Notes: generated by a model not told the origin, from the letters alone. A stretch of 51,108 bases of DNA from an uncultured Granulosicoccaceae bacterium (GCA_937931165.1 CALHCI010000100.1:1-51108), one strand, 5' to 3'; shown: positions 39,578 to 48,370, counted from the stretch's first letter. A program made the numbers and translations.

Positions 39578-39582
39578 CCCGC
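39565..39582 (+). terminator. Hairpin spanning the gltB stop codon
   Basis: GCGGGCT (39565-39571) and AGCCCGC (39576-39582) pair perfectly with a four-base loop; the TAG stop (39575-39577) lies at the loop/stem edge. ATTATAAT follows, which is not a U-run. It may be a weak terminator or an mRNA end structure. Confidence 0.4.
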
Positions 39583-39710
39583 ATTATAATCCGATCAGTG
39601 AGCGTTGAATCGCAGACTATATGCAGCCTGGCTGCCCTGCTCTGAAGATCAATTTCAGGTCTGCCGACAAAGGCAGCGACAAACCGCGGGGTCTGCGATA
39701 ACCTGCACCA

Positions 39711-41456
39711 ATGGCTGGGCGAATTCCACAATCCTTTATCGATGAACTACTGGCGCGGGTCGATATCGTCGACGTGATCGACCGCTATGTGCCATTGAAA
39801 AAGGCCGGCAACAACTACAAGGCCTGCTGCCCGTTTCACAACGAAAAAACGCCCTCTTTTAATGTGAGTCAGCCAAAACAGTTTTATCACTGCTTTGGTT
39901 GCGGGGTATCCGGCACCGCCATCAGCTTTCTGATGGACTTCGATCATATGCACTTTGTCGATGCCGTAGAGTATCTGGCAGACAGCGTAGGGCTTGAAGT
40001 TCCGCGTGATGCAATCACCCCGATCACACCTTCGCAACAAGGCCTGTACGACGCGCTAAAGCAAAGTGCGGCCTACTTTGCCACCCAACTTCGCAGCACC
40101 GAAACGGCAATCAGCTACCTTAAAAATCGCCACATCACCGGCGAGACTGCACTTGATTTTCAGATCGGGTTTGCACCAGATCAATGGCACACACTGCTGG
40201 ACGCTACTGACAGCAATGAATCAACACTGATCACTACCGGCATGCTTATCCGCAATGATTCCGGTAAAACGCACGATCGCTTCCGCAATCGCATTATGTT
40301 CCCGATCAGAGACCGGCGCGGCCGCGTGATCGGTTTTGGCGGGCGTGTCATGGACAACTCCGAACCAAAGTATCTCAACTCACCTGAGACCCCGCTGTTT
40401 CAAAAGGGCAGAGAATTATATGGCCTGTATGAACTGCGCAAACACAAACGCAACCGCGCCGAACGCATCATTGTGGTGGAAGGCTATATGGACGTTATTG
40501 CATTGGCGCAAAAAGGGATAAAAAATGCTGTTGCTACACTTGGCACCGCCACTTCTTCCGAACAAGTGGCACAACTCTTTCGCGAAACCGACGAAATTGT
40601 TTTTTGCTTTGACGGTGACAACGCTGGCAGCAAGGCCGCATGGCGAGCGCTGGGTTCTGCGTTACCTTCATTAAAATCGGGCCGTGATGCGAGATTTTTG
40701 TTTCTGCCTGCTGGCGAGGACCCTGACAGTCTGGTCAATAAACAAGGCAAACAACACTTTGAAAATCTGGTGCAAAACAATGCACTGGAAGCATCTGAAT
40801 TTATGTTTTCCACATTGATGGATCAGGCGCAGAAAGGATCAGATGAAAGCGGCACCGGCCACAAGGCCAGACTGGCCGAACTGGCGCGACCGATGATTGA
40901 ACAAATGCCAAAAGGCGTATACCGCGAACTGGTCACGCAACAGCTTAACGATAAAGTCGGCGTACAGGTGATGAAAGCGACACCAGACAACGCACCCGTG
41001 CAGCGCAATATGTCTGCAACGCAGGCCCCGGCCGCTTCAAACCGCCAGACACCAGTACGCAAAGCACTCATGGCAATACTGGCGCAACCCGCTGTGGTGC
41101 TGGAGATTGACCCGGAAGAATACAATTTTTCAGAACAGCTTCCAGGTGCGTCACTACTGCTGCATGTTGTTTCAGTCGTCGAAAACAACCCTGCCATTAC
41201 ACACAGCGGTATCATTGAGTATTTTCGGGACAAACCCGAAGGTGCCAGTCTGATTAAACTTGCCGCTAATACTATTGGTGACAATTCAGAAGCCGGCATT
41301 GATGAACCGTTGGGTGTAGTTCGGCACGCTATCGAATGGCTAAACAAAGAATCCCGATCACTCAACACACCGTCGCTTAACAAACCACCTTCCGCGATGA
41401 CAGCTGATGAAAAAGAAGCGCTGCGTCAGCGTATTGAGTCTATAAAAAAATCGTGA
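39711..41456 (+). CDS. dnaG: DNA primase
   Basis: Makes RNA primers at the replication fork. The 581-aa protein has the CHC2 zinc finger (C40, H43, C61, C64 in CCPFHNEKTPSF and CFGCG), the catalytic core with the TOPRIM segment IIVVEGYMDVIAL and FCFDGDNAGSKAAWRAL, and a C-terminal helicase-binding domain. In most gammaproteobacteria it lies between rpsU-yqeY and rpoD; here neither is adjacent. The stop overlaps the rsmE start as GTGA. Confidence 0.97.
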   Translation: MAGRIPQSFIDELLARVDIVDVIDRYVPLKKAGNNYKACCPFHNEKTPSFNVSQPKQFYHCFGCGVSGTAISFLMDFDHMHFVDAVEYLADSVGLEVPRDAITPITPSQQGLYDALKQSAAYFATQLRSTETAISYLKNRHITGETALDFQIGFAPDQWHTLLDATDSNESTLITTGMLIRNDSGKTHDRFRNRIMFPIRDRRGRVIGFGGRVMDNSEPKYLNSPETPLFQKGRELYGLYELRKHKRNRAERIIVVEGYMDVIALAQKGIKNAVATLGTATSSEQVAQLFRETDEIVFCFDGDNAGSKAAWRALGSALPSLKSGRDARFLFLPAGEDPDSLVNKQGKQHFENLVQNNALEASEFMFSTLMDQAQKGSDESGTGHKARLAELARPMIEQMPKGVYRELVTQQLNDKVGVQVMKATPDNAPVQRNMSATQAPAASNRQTPVRKALMAILAQPAVVLEIDPEEYNFSEQLPGASLLLHVVSVVENNPAITHSGIIEYFRDKPEGASLIKLAANTIGDNSEAGIDEPLGVVRHAIEWLNKESRSLNTPSLNKPPSAMTADEKEALRQRIESIKKS

Positions 41457-42178
41457 AAGTCCCCAGGCTCTATGTCGAAAGCACAACGGTTGCTGTCGGC
41501 CAATCACTCACGCTGGACAAAGACGCTGCCAGGTACCTGACCCGGGTACTACGACGTAAGCCTGGCGATGGCGTGACCGTTTTCAATGGCGACGGCAACG
41601 ACTACGAGGCCACCATCACTGACGTCTCCGCCACAACCACGGTGACGATTGATCACAACCGGCCTAATGCTACGGAGTCATCGCTAAATATTACGCTGGT
41701 ACAGTCACTCGCCAAAGGCAGCAAGCTTGATCTGGTGATTCAGAAGGCAACAGAACTCGGCGTAAACCGCATAGTGCCAATCAGCGCCGACCGGTCAGTA
41801 ATGCAAATCGATGAAAAACGCCTGCAAAAGCGCATGCAGCACTGGCGCGGCATAGCCATTAGCGCATGTACCCAATGCGGGCGAAGTGTAATACCTGTCA
41901 TCGACCAGCCCACAGAAACCGCCCAATGGATGTCCGGCAATAAAACGGCAACGCTGATGCTGCACCCTGGCGGCGCTCAAAGTATTAGTGAAGTCATACT
42001 CAACGACAACCAGTGCCAGATACTAATTGGTCCGGAAGGCGGCTTTAGCGACAACGAGTTAAGCCAGGCCACCAACGCCAACATACAACTGGTCAGTTGC
42101 GGCCCACGCATCCTTCGCACAGAAACAGCCGGCTTCACTGCCTTGGCAATCCTGCAGGCTCGCTACGGCGATCTGTAG
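41453..42178 (+). CDS. rsmE: 16S rRNA (uracil(1498)-N3)-methyltransferase
   Basis: SPOUT-family methyltransferase that methylates U1498 of 16S rRNA. The 241-aa protein has the N-terminal PUA-like domain (RLYVES, HYLTRVLR-like RYLTRVLRRKPGD) and the C-terminal knot with SLAKGSKLDLVIQKATELG, IGPEGGFSDNE and ILRTETAGFTALAILQ. The start is a GTG overlapping the dnaG stop as GTGA, an unusual pairing that implies coupled translation of primase and this enzyme. Confidence 0.95.
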   Translation: MKVPRLYVESTTVAVGQSLTLDKDAARYLTRVLRRKPGDGVTVFNGDGNDYEATITDVSATTTVTIDHNRPNATESSLNITLVQSLAKGSKLDLVIQKATELGVNRIVPISADRSVMQIDEKRLQKRMQHWRGIAISACTQCGRSVIPVIDQPTETAQWMSGNKTATLMLHPGGAQSISEVILNDNQCQILIGPEGGFSDNELSQATNANIQLVSCGPRILRTETAGFTALAILQARYGDL

Positions 42179-42309
42179 GCACAAGCACACACCAAAAGCA
42201 CGCAACCACCCGCACACTCGTGAGGGGTCGTAAAGTCATTCGATAATTATTGGGGAGCTTGAAACGCGTATGAGCCACGGCGGAGCACCCTTCCCGTCGC
42301 GTAGGCTCC

Positions 42310-42395
42310 TACCCTCCTGCGAGCGGGGGGTATGGCTCGTTTGTTGGACACCCTTCCGGCCCGGAAGAGTCGGCATCTAAACGCCTGGAAGGGTG
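42310..42395. repeat. REP-like hairpin cluster in the rsmE-dksA gap
   Basis: The 562 bp between rsmE and dksA hold no credible gene. Two hairpins stand out. TACCCTCC (42310-42317) pairs with GGGGGGTA (42325-42332, one G-U). CACCCTTCC (42349-42357) pairs perfectly with GGAAGGGTG (42387-42395), enclosing TCTAAACGC (42376-42384). GCACCCTTCC also occurs once more just before, near 42287. The ACCCTCC hairpin and TCTAAACGC recur at 49656-49693, suggesting an interspersed repeat family. Elsewhere in the gap I see no convincing promoter or ncRNA. Confidence 0.5.
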
Positions 42396-42740
42396 CCTTG
42401 GCGTCGCTCGTACTACTAACGGGACACTCTCACCGTGCACGCCACTCTGCACTCTGTGAACCACTCGATTTTTTTGCCTCTCACACAGCAAATCCCTGAG
42501 CGCTTTTAGGCGCGATATATGCTGACAACCAATGCTTAGACAGGTTGGATGGCAAGTGGAACACGTCACACTTTAGACGTCTCAAGAGACTCCGCATTTT
42601 TGTGGCCTATCTCACGAAAGTTTCACTCAAGGTCGCTCGATCCTGGTCGCTAGCCAGATTTTGATTCTTTTCGAAGTAAAGCTTTCGCTTCCATCGATAA
42701 GTTACCGAATTTACTACTATTCCTGGAGGTAGTTACCTAA

Positions 42741-43148
42741 ATGTTGACGGAAGAACAGATCCTCAACGCGTCGGAAGACGACTACATGAACAAGGGGCAG
42801 CTGGAGTTTTTCCGCCAGCGCCTACTGGAAATGCGTCAGTCGCTTACCGCGCCTCAAGAGAGCGTAGACATCACTTCTCTCGATGTTGAACGTGCCGCCG
42901 ATGAGTCGGACCGTGCAACACAGGAAGAGCAGTACTGGATACAAGTTCACATGAAAGAGCGGGAGTCGACGCTGATACGCGATATAGACAAGGCGCTGCA
43001 CCGTGTGCGCACCGGAGACTACGGCTTCTGCGAAGATACCGGTGATGAAATCGGGATTGAAAGACTACTGATCCGGCCTACCTCTCGATATACCGCAGAA
43101 GCGCAGGCACGCCGTGAACTACAAATCAGACAATACGCTACTGCCTGA
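42741..43148 (+). CDS. dksA: DksA-family transcription factor lacking the zinc finger
   Basis: Binds the RNA polymerase secondary channel and, with ppGpp, adjusts transcription of rRNA and amino-acid genes. The 135-aa protein keeps the coiled-coil tip (SDRATQEEQ, with the Asp-Arg-Ala at residues 57-59 equivalent to the functional E. coli tip) and the C-terminal domain fold. Of the four zinc-binding cysteines only C97 remains; the others are replaced by T100, Y117 and E120. Zinc-less variants are known (P. aeruginosa DksA2, alphaproteobacterial DksA). GGAGG lies about 10 bases before the ATG. Whether a normal DksA exists elsewhere cannot be seen here. Confidence 0.92.
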   Translation: MLTEEQILNASEDDYMNKGQLEFFRQRLLEMRQSLTAPQESVDITSLDVERAADESDRATQEEQYWIQVHMKERESTLIRDIDKALHRVRTGDYGFCEDTGDEIGIERLLIRPTSRYTAEAQARRELQIRQYATA

Positions 43149-43198
43149 TCTGTTATCAATACGATCGGTTATCAACCTGATCAGTAACTAACCTGATC

Positions 43199-43233
43199 AG
43201 CTACCAGTGATTATCGATGTCGCGGTAGCTTTT
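43199..43233 (+). terminator. Probable terminator after dksA
   Basis: AGCTACC (43199-43205) pairs with GGTAGCT (43224-43230), followed by T's. The loop is long (18 bases). The preceding bases contain a small tandem repeat, AACCTGATCAG, twice. Confidence 0.45.
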
Positions 43234-43302
43234 AATAATATACGCAAGCCGCCTGGCAATACTCAGGCACACGCACCCGATAATTACCGGATAAATCAGC
43301 AT

Positions 43303-44193
43303 CTATTCACACGCCAGATAAGTTTCATTGGCTAGTGAACTGTCCCGCCATATCGCAAAGTAGCCAAGCGACTTGGCAAGCTCGCAGGCAGGTGCAAAAT
43401 CCGGCACCAGATCATCATACTCTGCCATAAACACGGGCTTGTTGTTTTCCACAAAAACACTTGCCGCGTTGCACCAGTTATCGACGTAACAATCTTCAGT
43501 TAACATCCAGTCGACATCACCAACAACATCAGCTGCCATTTCCTCGGCATTTTTCAGACCGATGCTCAGTCCGCGAGCATGAGCCTCTTCCGCCAGCCAG
43601 CGTATGTAGGCGGTACTTTCATCCAGTGTCATCAGAAAATTTGTACCGATGTTCACCACATTACCGTTGGCATCACGGCTTTCGTAGTTATGTGCATCTA
43701 CATTGTCTGTTTCAATGGCGTCAAACCCTTTGGCTTTACAAGTGTCCATTCGTGCCCGCATGACATCTGCAAATACTGCATAGTTACCGTAGTCAATCCA
43801 CTGTTCATCAACCAGGTCTTCGTACTGCTCTCCGATAATAGACTCTGGAAACAACGCTGCATCAGGCCTCCACGCTTCAACAGTGCCGGCACTGAAGTAA
43901 CAAATAACACGCGTACCTCTGGCCTTTAATTCCTGAATAATCTCAACAGGCGCGTCTATGTCGAGGTTGTAAACATCGACATCAAAGCTTGTGTCTATTT
44001 TGCCTTGCAACTGCCATTGCCACGTGAGGTTGTCACTCGCCTGCGGTTGCCACCAGGCCATTGGCAGAGCTGCATCCGGGTTGCCAACAACCGGCGTTTC
44101 GCTACCTCCAGCCTCTAACAACTGCCGATTTTCACTGCAGGCTGTCAGTGCAACCAGAGCGGCACAGGCAAGCACTTTACGGGCTGTGTTCAT
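43303..44193 (-). CDS. GH114-like lipoprotein (second of tandem pair)
   Basis: A predicted lipoprotein of 296 aa with lipobox LTAC (C19). The rest is a TIM-barrel resembling glycoside hydrolase family 114 (endo-alpha-1,4-polygalactosaminidase-like): RVICYFSAGTVEAWRPDA, GFDAIETDNVD, SIGLKNAEE and LTEDC, which hold the likely acidic catalytic residues. It would act on galactosaminoglycan-type polysaccharide at the cell envelope, but the substrate is not shown by sequence. It lies 54 bp after a paralogue on the same strand. The ATG at 44193 is preferred to one 11 codons upstream because it gives a normal lipoprotein signal. Confidence 0.83.
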   Translation of the reverse strand: MNTARKVLACAALVALTACSENRQLLEAGGSETPVVGNPDAALPMAWWQPQASDNLTWQWQLQGKIDTSFDVDVYNLDIDAPVEIIQELKARGTRVICYFSAGTVEAWRPDAALFPESIIGEQYEDLVDEQWIDYGNYAVFADVMRARMDTCKAKGFDAIETDNVDAHNYESRDANGNVVNIGTNFLMTLDESTAYIRWLAEEAHARGLSIGLKNAEEMAADVVGDVDWMLTEDCYVDNWCNAASVFVENNKPVFMAEYDDLVPDFAPACELAKSLGYFAIWRDSSLANETYLACE

Positions 44194-44247
44194 GGTAAGT
44201 CCGGCAATAGGAAAAGTAGGCATCATGATAATTTTCCGGTCAGTACC

Positions 44248-45207
44248 TTAACGGCAACTGAGTCTGAACGAGCCGTCCAGAGATAGCGGCAGGAATAGCG
44301 TCTGAAACCCGTATTCCAGAGACGTGGCACAGATGGCGGCGCGCTCTGCGGGGTAGTCAATCACAGGCTCAAGTGAATTACCGTCTTCATCAAAAACAAG
44401 ATACTCGGCATTAAACACCGGCTTACCTGCTTCAATCATCGGTCGGTAACCTTCGCACTCGTTGTACTGAAAGCACTCTTCGTTAATCACCAGATCAAAA
44501 TAGTCTGCAAGTTCAACAATCAGTTCAACGTTGTTTTTCAGCGCGACTGAAAGGTTTCTTTTATGTGCTTCGTTCGCAAGCACCTTCACAAACTGTTTCT
44601 GATCATCAAGCGTAAAACTGAATCCTGAATCAGCGCTTGGTATCCAGCCGTCTACGTTATCGAGCTCTACACCATCGCACCCGAGGTCGACGGCTATATC
44701 CATCCGGTTAGCCATCAATTTGGAGACCAGAGGATCATTTACATCCAGCCATCGCTCACTCGGGTAGTACTGATGCGGATTACCAAGTTCGAGCTCTGCA
44801 AACAGCGCAGCATCGGGTCGCCACGGTTCGTAGGTACCTGCAGAAAAGTAGCAAATCACTTTACGCCCCATATCGTGCAACGGGGTAATAGAGTCAATAC
44901 TCAACTGCGAAAACATGTCTACTACATAAACATCTGCTTCGTACTCAAGATTGATGGCCGCAGAGGTACCGTTTAACTGCCAGTTCCAGGTGGTGTCGGG
45001 AGTGAATCTTGCCCATGTTCCGCCCGTGATTGGCGCACCACCATCGTCCACCGGTAGTGCTTTTGCACGAGCGAGATCAAGGTATTCATCGATAAGATCA
45101 GTAGGCACAGGGTTGCCTACCGGAAAGATTGAATCGCTACTGCCTCCGCACCCACTTAGTACAAACGCGAGAATCAAGGCGGAAAGCTTTCGAACCGTCT
45201 TGTACAT
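44248..45207 (-). CDS. GH114-like lipoprotein (first of tandem pair)
   Basis: A 319-aa predicted lipoprotein with lipobox LSGC (C20), glycine/serine-rich after the cysteine. The barrel domain shares with its neighbour the segments KVICYFSAGTYEPWRPDA, GCDGVELDNVDGW, VALKNN and NEECFQYNEC. Overall identity to the neighbour looks moderate, so the duplication is not recent. It carries an extra N-terminal stretch of about 25 residues before the TWNWQL motif that the two share. It belongs to the GH114/TM1410-like family; a polysaccharide-cleaving role is inferred. Confidence 0.84.
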   Translation of the reverse strand: MYKTVRKLSALILAFVLSGCGGSSDSIFPVGNPVPTDLIDEYLDLARAKALPVDDGGAPITGGTWARFTPDTTWNWQLNGTSAAINLEYEADVYVVDMFSQLSIDSITPLHDMGRKVICYFSAGTYEPWRPDAALFAELELGNPHQYYPSERWLDVNDPLVSKLMANRMDIAVDLGCDGVELDNVDGWIPSADSGFSFTLDDQKQFVKVLANEAHKRNLSVALKNNVELIVELADYFDLVINEECFQYNECEGYRPMIEAGKPVFNAEYLVFDEDGNSLEPVIDYPAERAAICATSLEYGFQTLFLPLSLDGSFRLSCR

Positions 45208-45340
45208 GAATTGCCCACTCCAGTTATTAACCGTTTACAAACGGAATTTTTGCCTAATCACTACCGTAGCGGCAGAGTTCAGGAAAAGTAGACGGAGCAG
45301 GAGCCGGGAGGATTAATACATCAAATTTTTAACTGTTGAT

Positions 45341-45592
45341 TCAACATTTACGCGTAACCAGAGACTCCAGAGCATCGTGCCAGAGCGTGTAGTACTGATC
45401 ACTATCGACAATAGAAGATGACTTTTCAAATTCGGCAATGTGCCGGCTCAATTCATCCGCCCATTCAACCCAGGTGAATACACCTGACTCGTTGAGCTGA
45501 ACAGCCATCGCAAACGTTTTTGCCTGCCACGGGGCAGTAAATACCGGTTCACCTTCCTCGACTGGCATGCCGGCAAATTGAGATGTATCCAT
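45341..45592 (-). CDS. Nitrile hydratase activator (accessory) protein
   Basis: An 83-aa protein of the nitrile hydratase accessory family, which resembles the beta-subunit N-terminal domain and helps insert the metal into the alpha subunit. Family features are EEGEPVFTAPWQAKTFAMAV, FTWVEWADEL and YYTLWHDALESLV. The ATG at 45592 has AAGG nine bases upstream and is preferred to a TTG at 45613. It lies 83 bp after the beta gene, the usual alpha-beta-activator order. Confidence 0.85.
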   Translation of the reverse strand: MDTSQFAGMPVEEGEPVFTAPWQAKTFAMAVQLNESGVFTWVEWADELSRHIAEFEKSSSIVDSDQYYTLWHDALESLVTRKC

Positions 45593-45675
45593 AACCAGGG
45601 GCACCTTAAACAACGCTTGAAAAGCATCAGTGAAAACAACAATGTGAAATATGGTGCAGGATCAGTCTTTGACTG

Positions 45676-46368
45676 CTAATCAACACCATCATGATTCTGC
45701 AGCAACGCTATGTGCTGCTGCAAACTAAGCAGGTATGGCTCAAACAAATCCAGATGCACACTGCTGCCGGTACAGCCGGAATCGCCCCATAAGGTGTCTG
45801 CCGCAAACTGCACGCAATACAAATGCTGCGGCTGCTTCTCACCGCTGGCTGCGTGTTCATCAGCATAGATATGCGAACCGTAGTGGGCAACTATGCGACC
45901 AGCCTTCCCTTTCACATAAGCCGGCGCTCTGGTGTGCAGCGTCGGGTTGTCCGGTTTTACCACCACGGTATCTCCAACGGCAAAGAGTGCCGGTGCGTTA
46001 TCAGGCAACTCGGTTGGCCCGCCACTGTTAAGAATTTCATCGACTCGTGCCGGAGTCGCTGCACTCACTGATGCAGGTTGCTCTGCTATGCCGGTACGTA
46101 GTTCCTGTTCGGTAATCAAACCGTGCTCAACCAGCAGAATTTCAAGACCGTGCAGCCAGTGTTCATAGTAACTCCCTGCCAGGTACTCCACCGGATCTGC
46201 ACGTTCACGTGAAAACCGTGATTGATCAAGGTTCCATTGACCCAGCATTCCGCACGCGAGCGTCATCGCAAATACTTTCTCTTCCCATTCATGGACAAAG
46301 TTTTGCTGTTGCGACTGATCAACCGGTCCATAGCCATGCTTGCCACCAAGGTCATGAGCACCGTTCAT
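45676..46368 (-). CDS. nthB: Nitrile hydratase subunit beta
   Basis: Beta subunit of the enzyme that hydrates nitriles to amides. The 230-aa protein starts with the family signature [16 protein letters not shown] and has the helical N-terminal domain ([20 protein letters not shown]), a proline/alanine linker, and a C-terminal SH3-like barrel ([19 protein letters not shown], then [11 protein letters not shown]). Its ATG overlaps the alpha stop as ATGA, so subunits are made in step. Confidence 0.95.
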   Translation of the reverse strand: MNGAHDLGGKHGYGPVDQSQQQNFVHEWEEKVFAMTLACGMLGQWNLDQSRFSRERADPVEYLAGSYYEHWLHGLEILLVEHGLITEQELRTGIAEQPASVSAATPARVDEILNSGGPTELPDNAPALFAVGDTVVVKPDNPTLHTRAPAYVKGKAGRIVAHYGSHIYADEHAASGEKQPQHLYCVQFAADTLWGDSGCTGSSVHLDLFEPYLLSLQQHIALLQNHDGVD

Positions 46369-46979
46369 AACCCTGCACTCAATACATCGACACCAATCAT
46401 TGAATCGCGGGTAACCAGTTCGGCAAGTTGTTCTTCTGTGTAGCCTTCAGTGCCCACCGGTCGCATTGGCAGCACCAGATAGCGTATCTCTGCAGTAGAG
46501 TCCCAGACTTTTATTTCTACCTGCGCAGGCAGTTCAACGCCAAACTCCTTCAATACGTCTCGTGGTTCGGAAACAGCGCGTGCTCTATAACTCGACGCCT
46601 TGTACCACGCAGGTGGCAGCCCGAGTACCGGCCACGGGTAGCACGAGCAAAGCGTACAAACCACCATATTGTGCGTATCTCGGGTGTTTTCCACGCAAAC
46701 CATATGCTCTCCCTGCCGACCTCCGTAACCCAGAGATGCGATGGCAGACGTTGCATCACTGAGCAGCGCCTGACGAAAGTCATCATCAACCCATGCTCTG
46801 GCCACAACTGCAGCACCGTTCTTCGGACCCACCCGGTGTTCGTAGGTATCGACCAGTTTATCGAGCGATTGCGGATCGACCAGCTTCTTTTCAATCAGCA
46901 ACGCTTCGAGTTTTTTTACACGCTCTTCAATTTCCGACGCCGGCGCATGATGGTGGTGGTCTGATGGAAGGTTGCCCAT
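46365..46979 (-). CDS. nthA: Nitrile hydratase subunit alpha, cobalt type
   Basis: Catalytic subunit of nitrile hydratase. The 204-aa protein carries the metal-binding claw [14 protein letters not shown] (C108, C111, S112, C113), in which two cysteines are oxidised after translation. Threonine after the first cysteine, rather than serine, marks the cobalt form. [20 protein letters not shown] and the C-terminal RYLVLPMRP are conserved. A histidine run (DHHHH) lies near the N-terminus. The ATG at 46979 has GGATG upstream; a GTG at 46997 would add six residues. No amidase or cobalt transporter is adjacent. Confidence 0.95.
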   Translation of the reverse strand: MGNLPSDHHHHAPASEIEERVKKLEALLIEKKLVDPQSLDKLVDTYEHRVGPKNGAAVVARAWVDDDFRQALLSDATSAIASLGYGGRQGEHMVCVENTRDTHNMVVCTLCSCYPWPVLGLPPAWYKASSYRARAVSEPRDVLKEFGVELPAQVEIKVWDSTAEIRYLVLPMRPVGTEGYTEEQLAELVTRDSMIGVDVLSAGL

Positions 46980-47101
46980 AAAACATTCATCCGTCACAGT
47001 AGTAAGCCTTCAGCATACACAGAACCACCATCAGGTAACAACCAGGTTCCCGACCCAGGTATCAGGCTACAATAACCCTCAAATTTACCTCCGGGACGAC
47101 G

Positions 47102-47539
47102 ATGAGCAAATTTCTCCTATTCGTGCTGTTTATAGCAGCTGCGTTCACCGTGTTTTTGTTCTTTCAGGCAAAAACTTCTGCAACCCAAACCGCGCCGCAG
47201 CTCAGCAATGGTGAGCTGCCGCCGTGTCCGGACAAACCGAATTGCGTGTCAAGCGGTGTCGCTACAAGCGACTCGCATTACATCGAACCGCTGACTGCAC
47301 CTGACACCACTATGCAGGACTTGCAGCAGCTCGTCGAAAACGACGGCGGTACCGTAGTACAGGTTTCAGATCAGCTACTGGTGGCCACCTACAAAAGCGC
47401 GTTGTTCGGCTTTGTCGATGATCTGCTGCTGCTTCGCAACGGCGATACAGTAGACGTTCGTTCATCATCCAGAGTCGGCTATAGTGATTTTGATGCAAAT
47501 CGCAAACGGGTAGAAAGGTTGCGGTCTGCGCTGAATTAA
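47102..47539 (+). CDS. DUF1499 family protein
   Basis: A 145-aa protein with an N-terminal membrane anchor or signal segment (FLLFVLFIAAAFTVFLFF) and a soluble domain typical of DUF1499: CPDKPNCVSSG near the start and FVDDLLLLRNGDTVDVRSSSR at the end. Function is unknown; members are found widely in bacteria and plants. It is divergent from the nitrile hydratase genes. Confidence 0.85.
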   Translation: MSKFLLFVLFIAAAFTVFLFFQAKTSATQTAPQLSNGELPPCPDKPNCVSSGVATSDSHYIEPLTAPDTTMQDLQQLVENDGGTVVQVSDQLLVATYKSALFGFVDDLLLLRNGDTVDVRSSSRVGYSDFDANRKRVERLRSALN

Positions 47540-47641
47540 TCACCGGGTTAACCTGCTAAAAACGCCGCTTCCTTATATACGGGCCACGACCAGCAGCTAT
47601 ACTCAATTCTGATTGTTGCAACACCCTGCTAAAGAGCACTT

Positions 47642-48364
47642 ATGTCAGACAGCCAGCCAGAACCGGAACAACCCAGTGACACGGATGCTTCCGTCGCATT
47701 GCTCAGCACCATAGAGTGTCGTGTGCTTGGCGCGCTGATGGAAAAACAACTATCCACACCAGACAACTATCCGTTGACCGTCAACAGCCTGATAAGTGCT
47801 GCCAATCAAAAATCCAACCGTGAGCCGGTATCTAACTACCAGCACGGAGAGGTCGTCAAAACGTTGCGTGATCTGGAATCCCGCAGGTTTGTTCGCTACG
47901 AAATGGGGGCCCGCAGTGAACGCTACGAACAGCGCTTTACCCATGAACAAAGCTATAGTAAAAAACAGCAGGCTCTACTGTCTGTAATGATGCTGCGCGG
48001 GCCGCAAACGATTAATGAGCTCCAAACCCGCACCCAACGGCTGCACGAATTCACCGACCGCGAAGACCTGATAGTCAGCCTTGAAAGACTTACCCAGGGT
48101 GACAGCCCGTCTGTAGTGGTCATTCCACGTCAGTCCGGTCAACGCGATGATCGCTACGCGCACTGCCTGTGTGGCGAGGTGGAAGTTCCACCCGCCACTG
48201 CCACCAGCGCTGTTGCTCCAACACCCGCTGCACCCGGACCGGCATCCGAATCAGAAATCAGTCAGCTCAAAGCTGAAGTACAATTACTGCGCAAACAACT
48301 TGAAACGCTCTACGAACTAACCGGTCACACACCTGACCAACAACAAACAAACCCCGAGAGTTAA
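47642..48364 (+). CDS. yceH: YceH family (DUF480) protein
   Basis: A 240-aa cytoplasmic protein with the DUF480 tandem winged-helix fold. The conserved start is IECRVLGALMEKQLSTPDNY and PLTVNSLISAANQKSNR follows; MLRGPQTINELQTRT and a C-terminal coiled coil (ISQLKAEVQLLRKQLETLY) complete it. A linker of alanine and proline (about 185-200) precedes the coil. Its role is not well established. The M42 peptidase gene starts 6 bp after the stop. Confidence 0.9.
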   Translation: MSDSQPEPEQPSDTDASVALLSTIECRVLGALMEKQLSTPDNYPLTVNSLISAANQKSNREPVSNYQHGEVVKTLRDLESRRFVRYEMGARSERYEQRFTHEQSYSKKQQALLSVMMLRGPQTINELQTRTQRLHEFTDREDLIVSLERLTQGDSPSVVVIPRQSGQRDDRYAHCLCGEVEVPPATATSAVAPTPAAPGPASESEISQLKAEVQLLRKQLETLYELTGHTPDQQQTNPES

Positions 48365-48370
48365 CACCAC

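Noticed and set aside
42309..42569. 86-codon minus-strand open frame in the rsmE-dksA gap
   Set aside because: It reads across the REP-like hairpins, and the composition looks like chance translation.
45310..45345. TGTTGATTCAACA palindrome after the nitrile hydratase activator as a terminator
   Set aside because: The loop is one base and no T-run follows, so it is not a credible terminator.
43303..46979. Idea that nitrile hydratase and GH114 genes form one pathway
   Set aside because: No chemical link between the substrates is evident, and a 133-bp gap separates the groups; adjacency alone is not enough.
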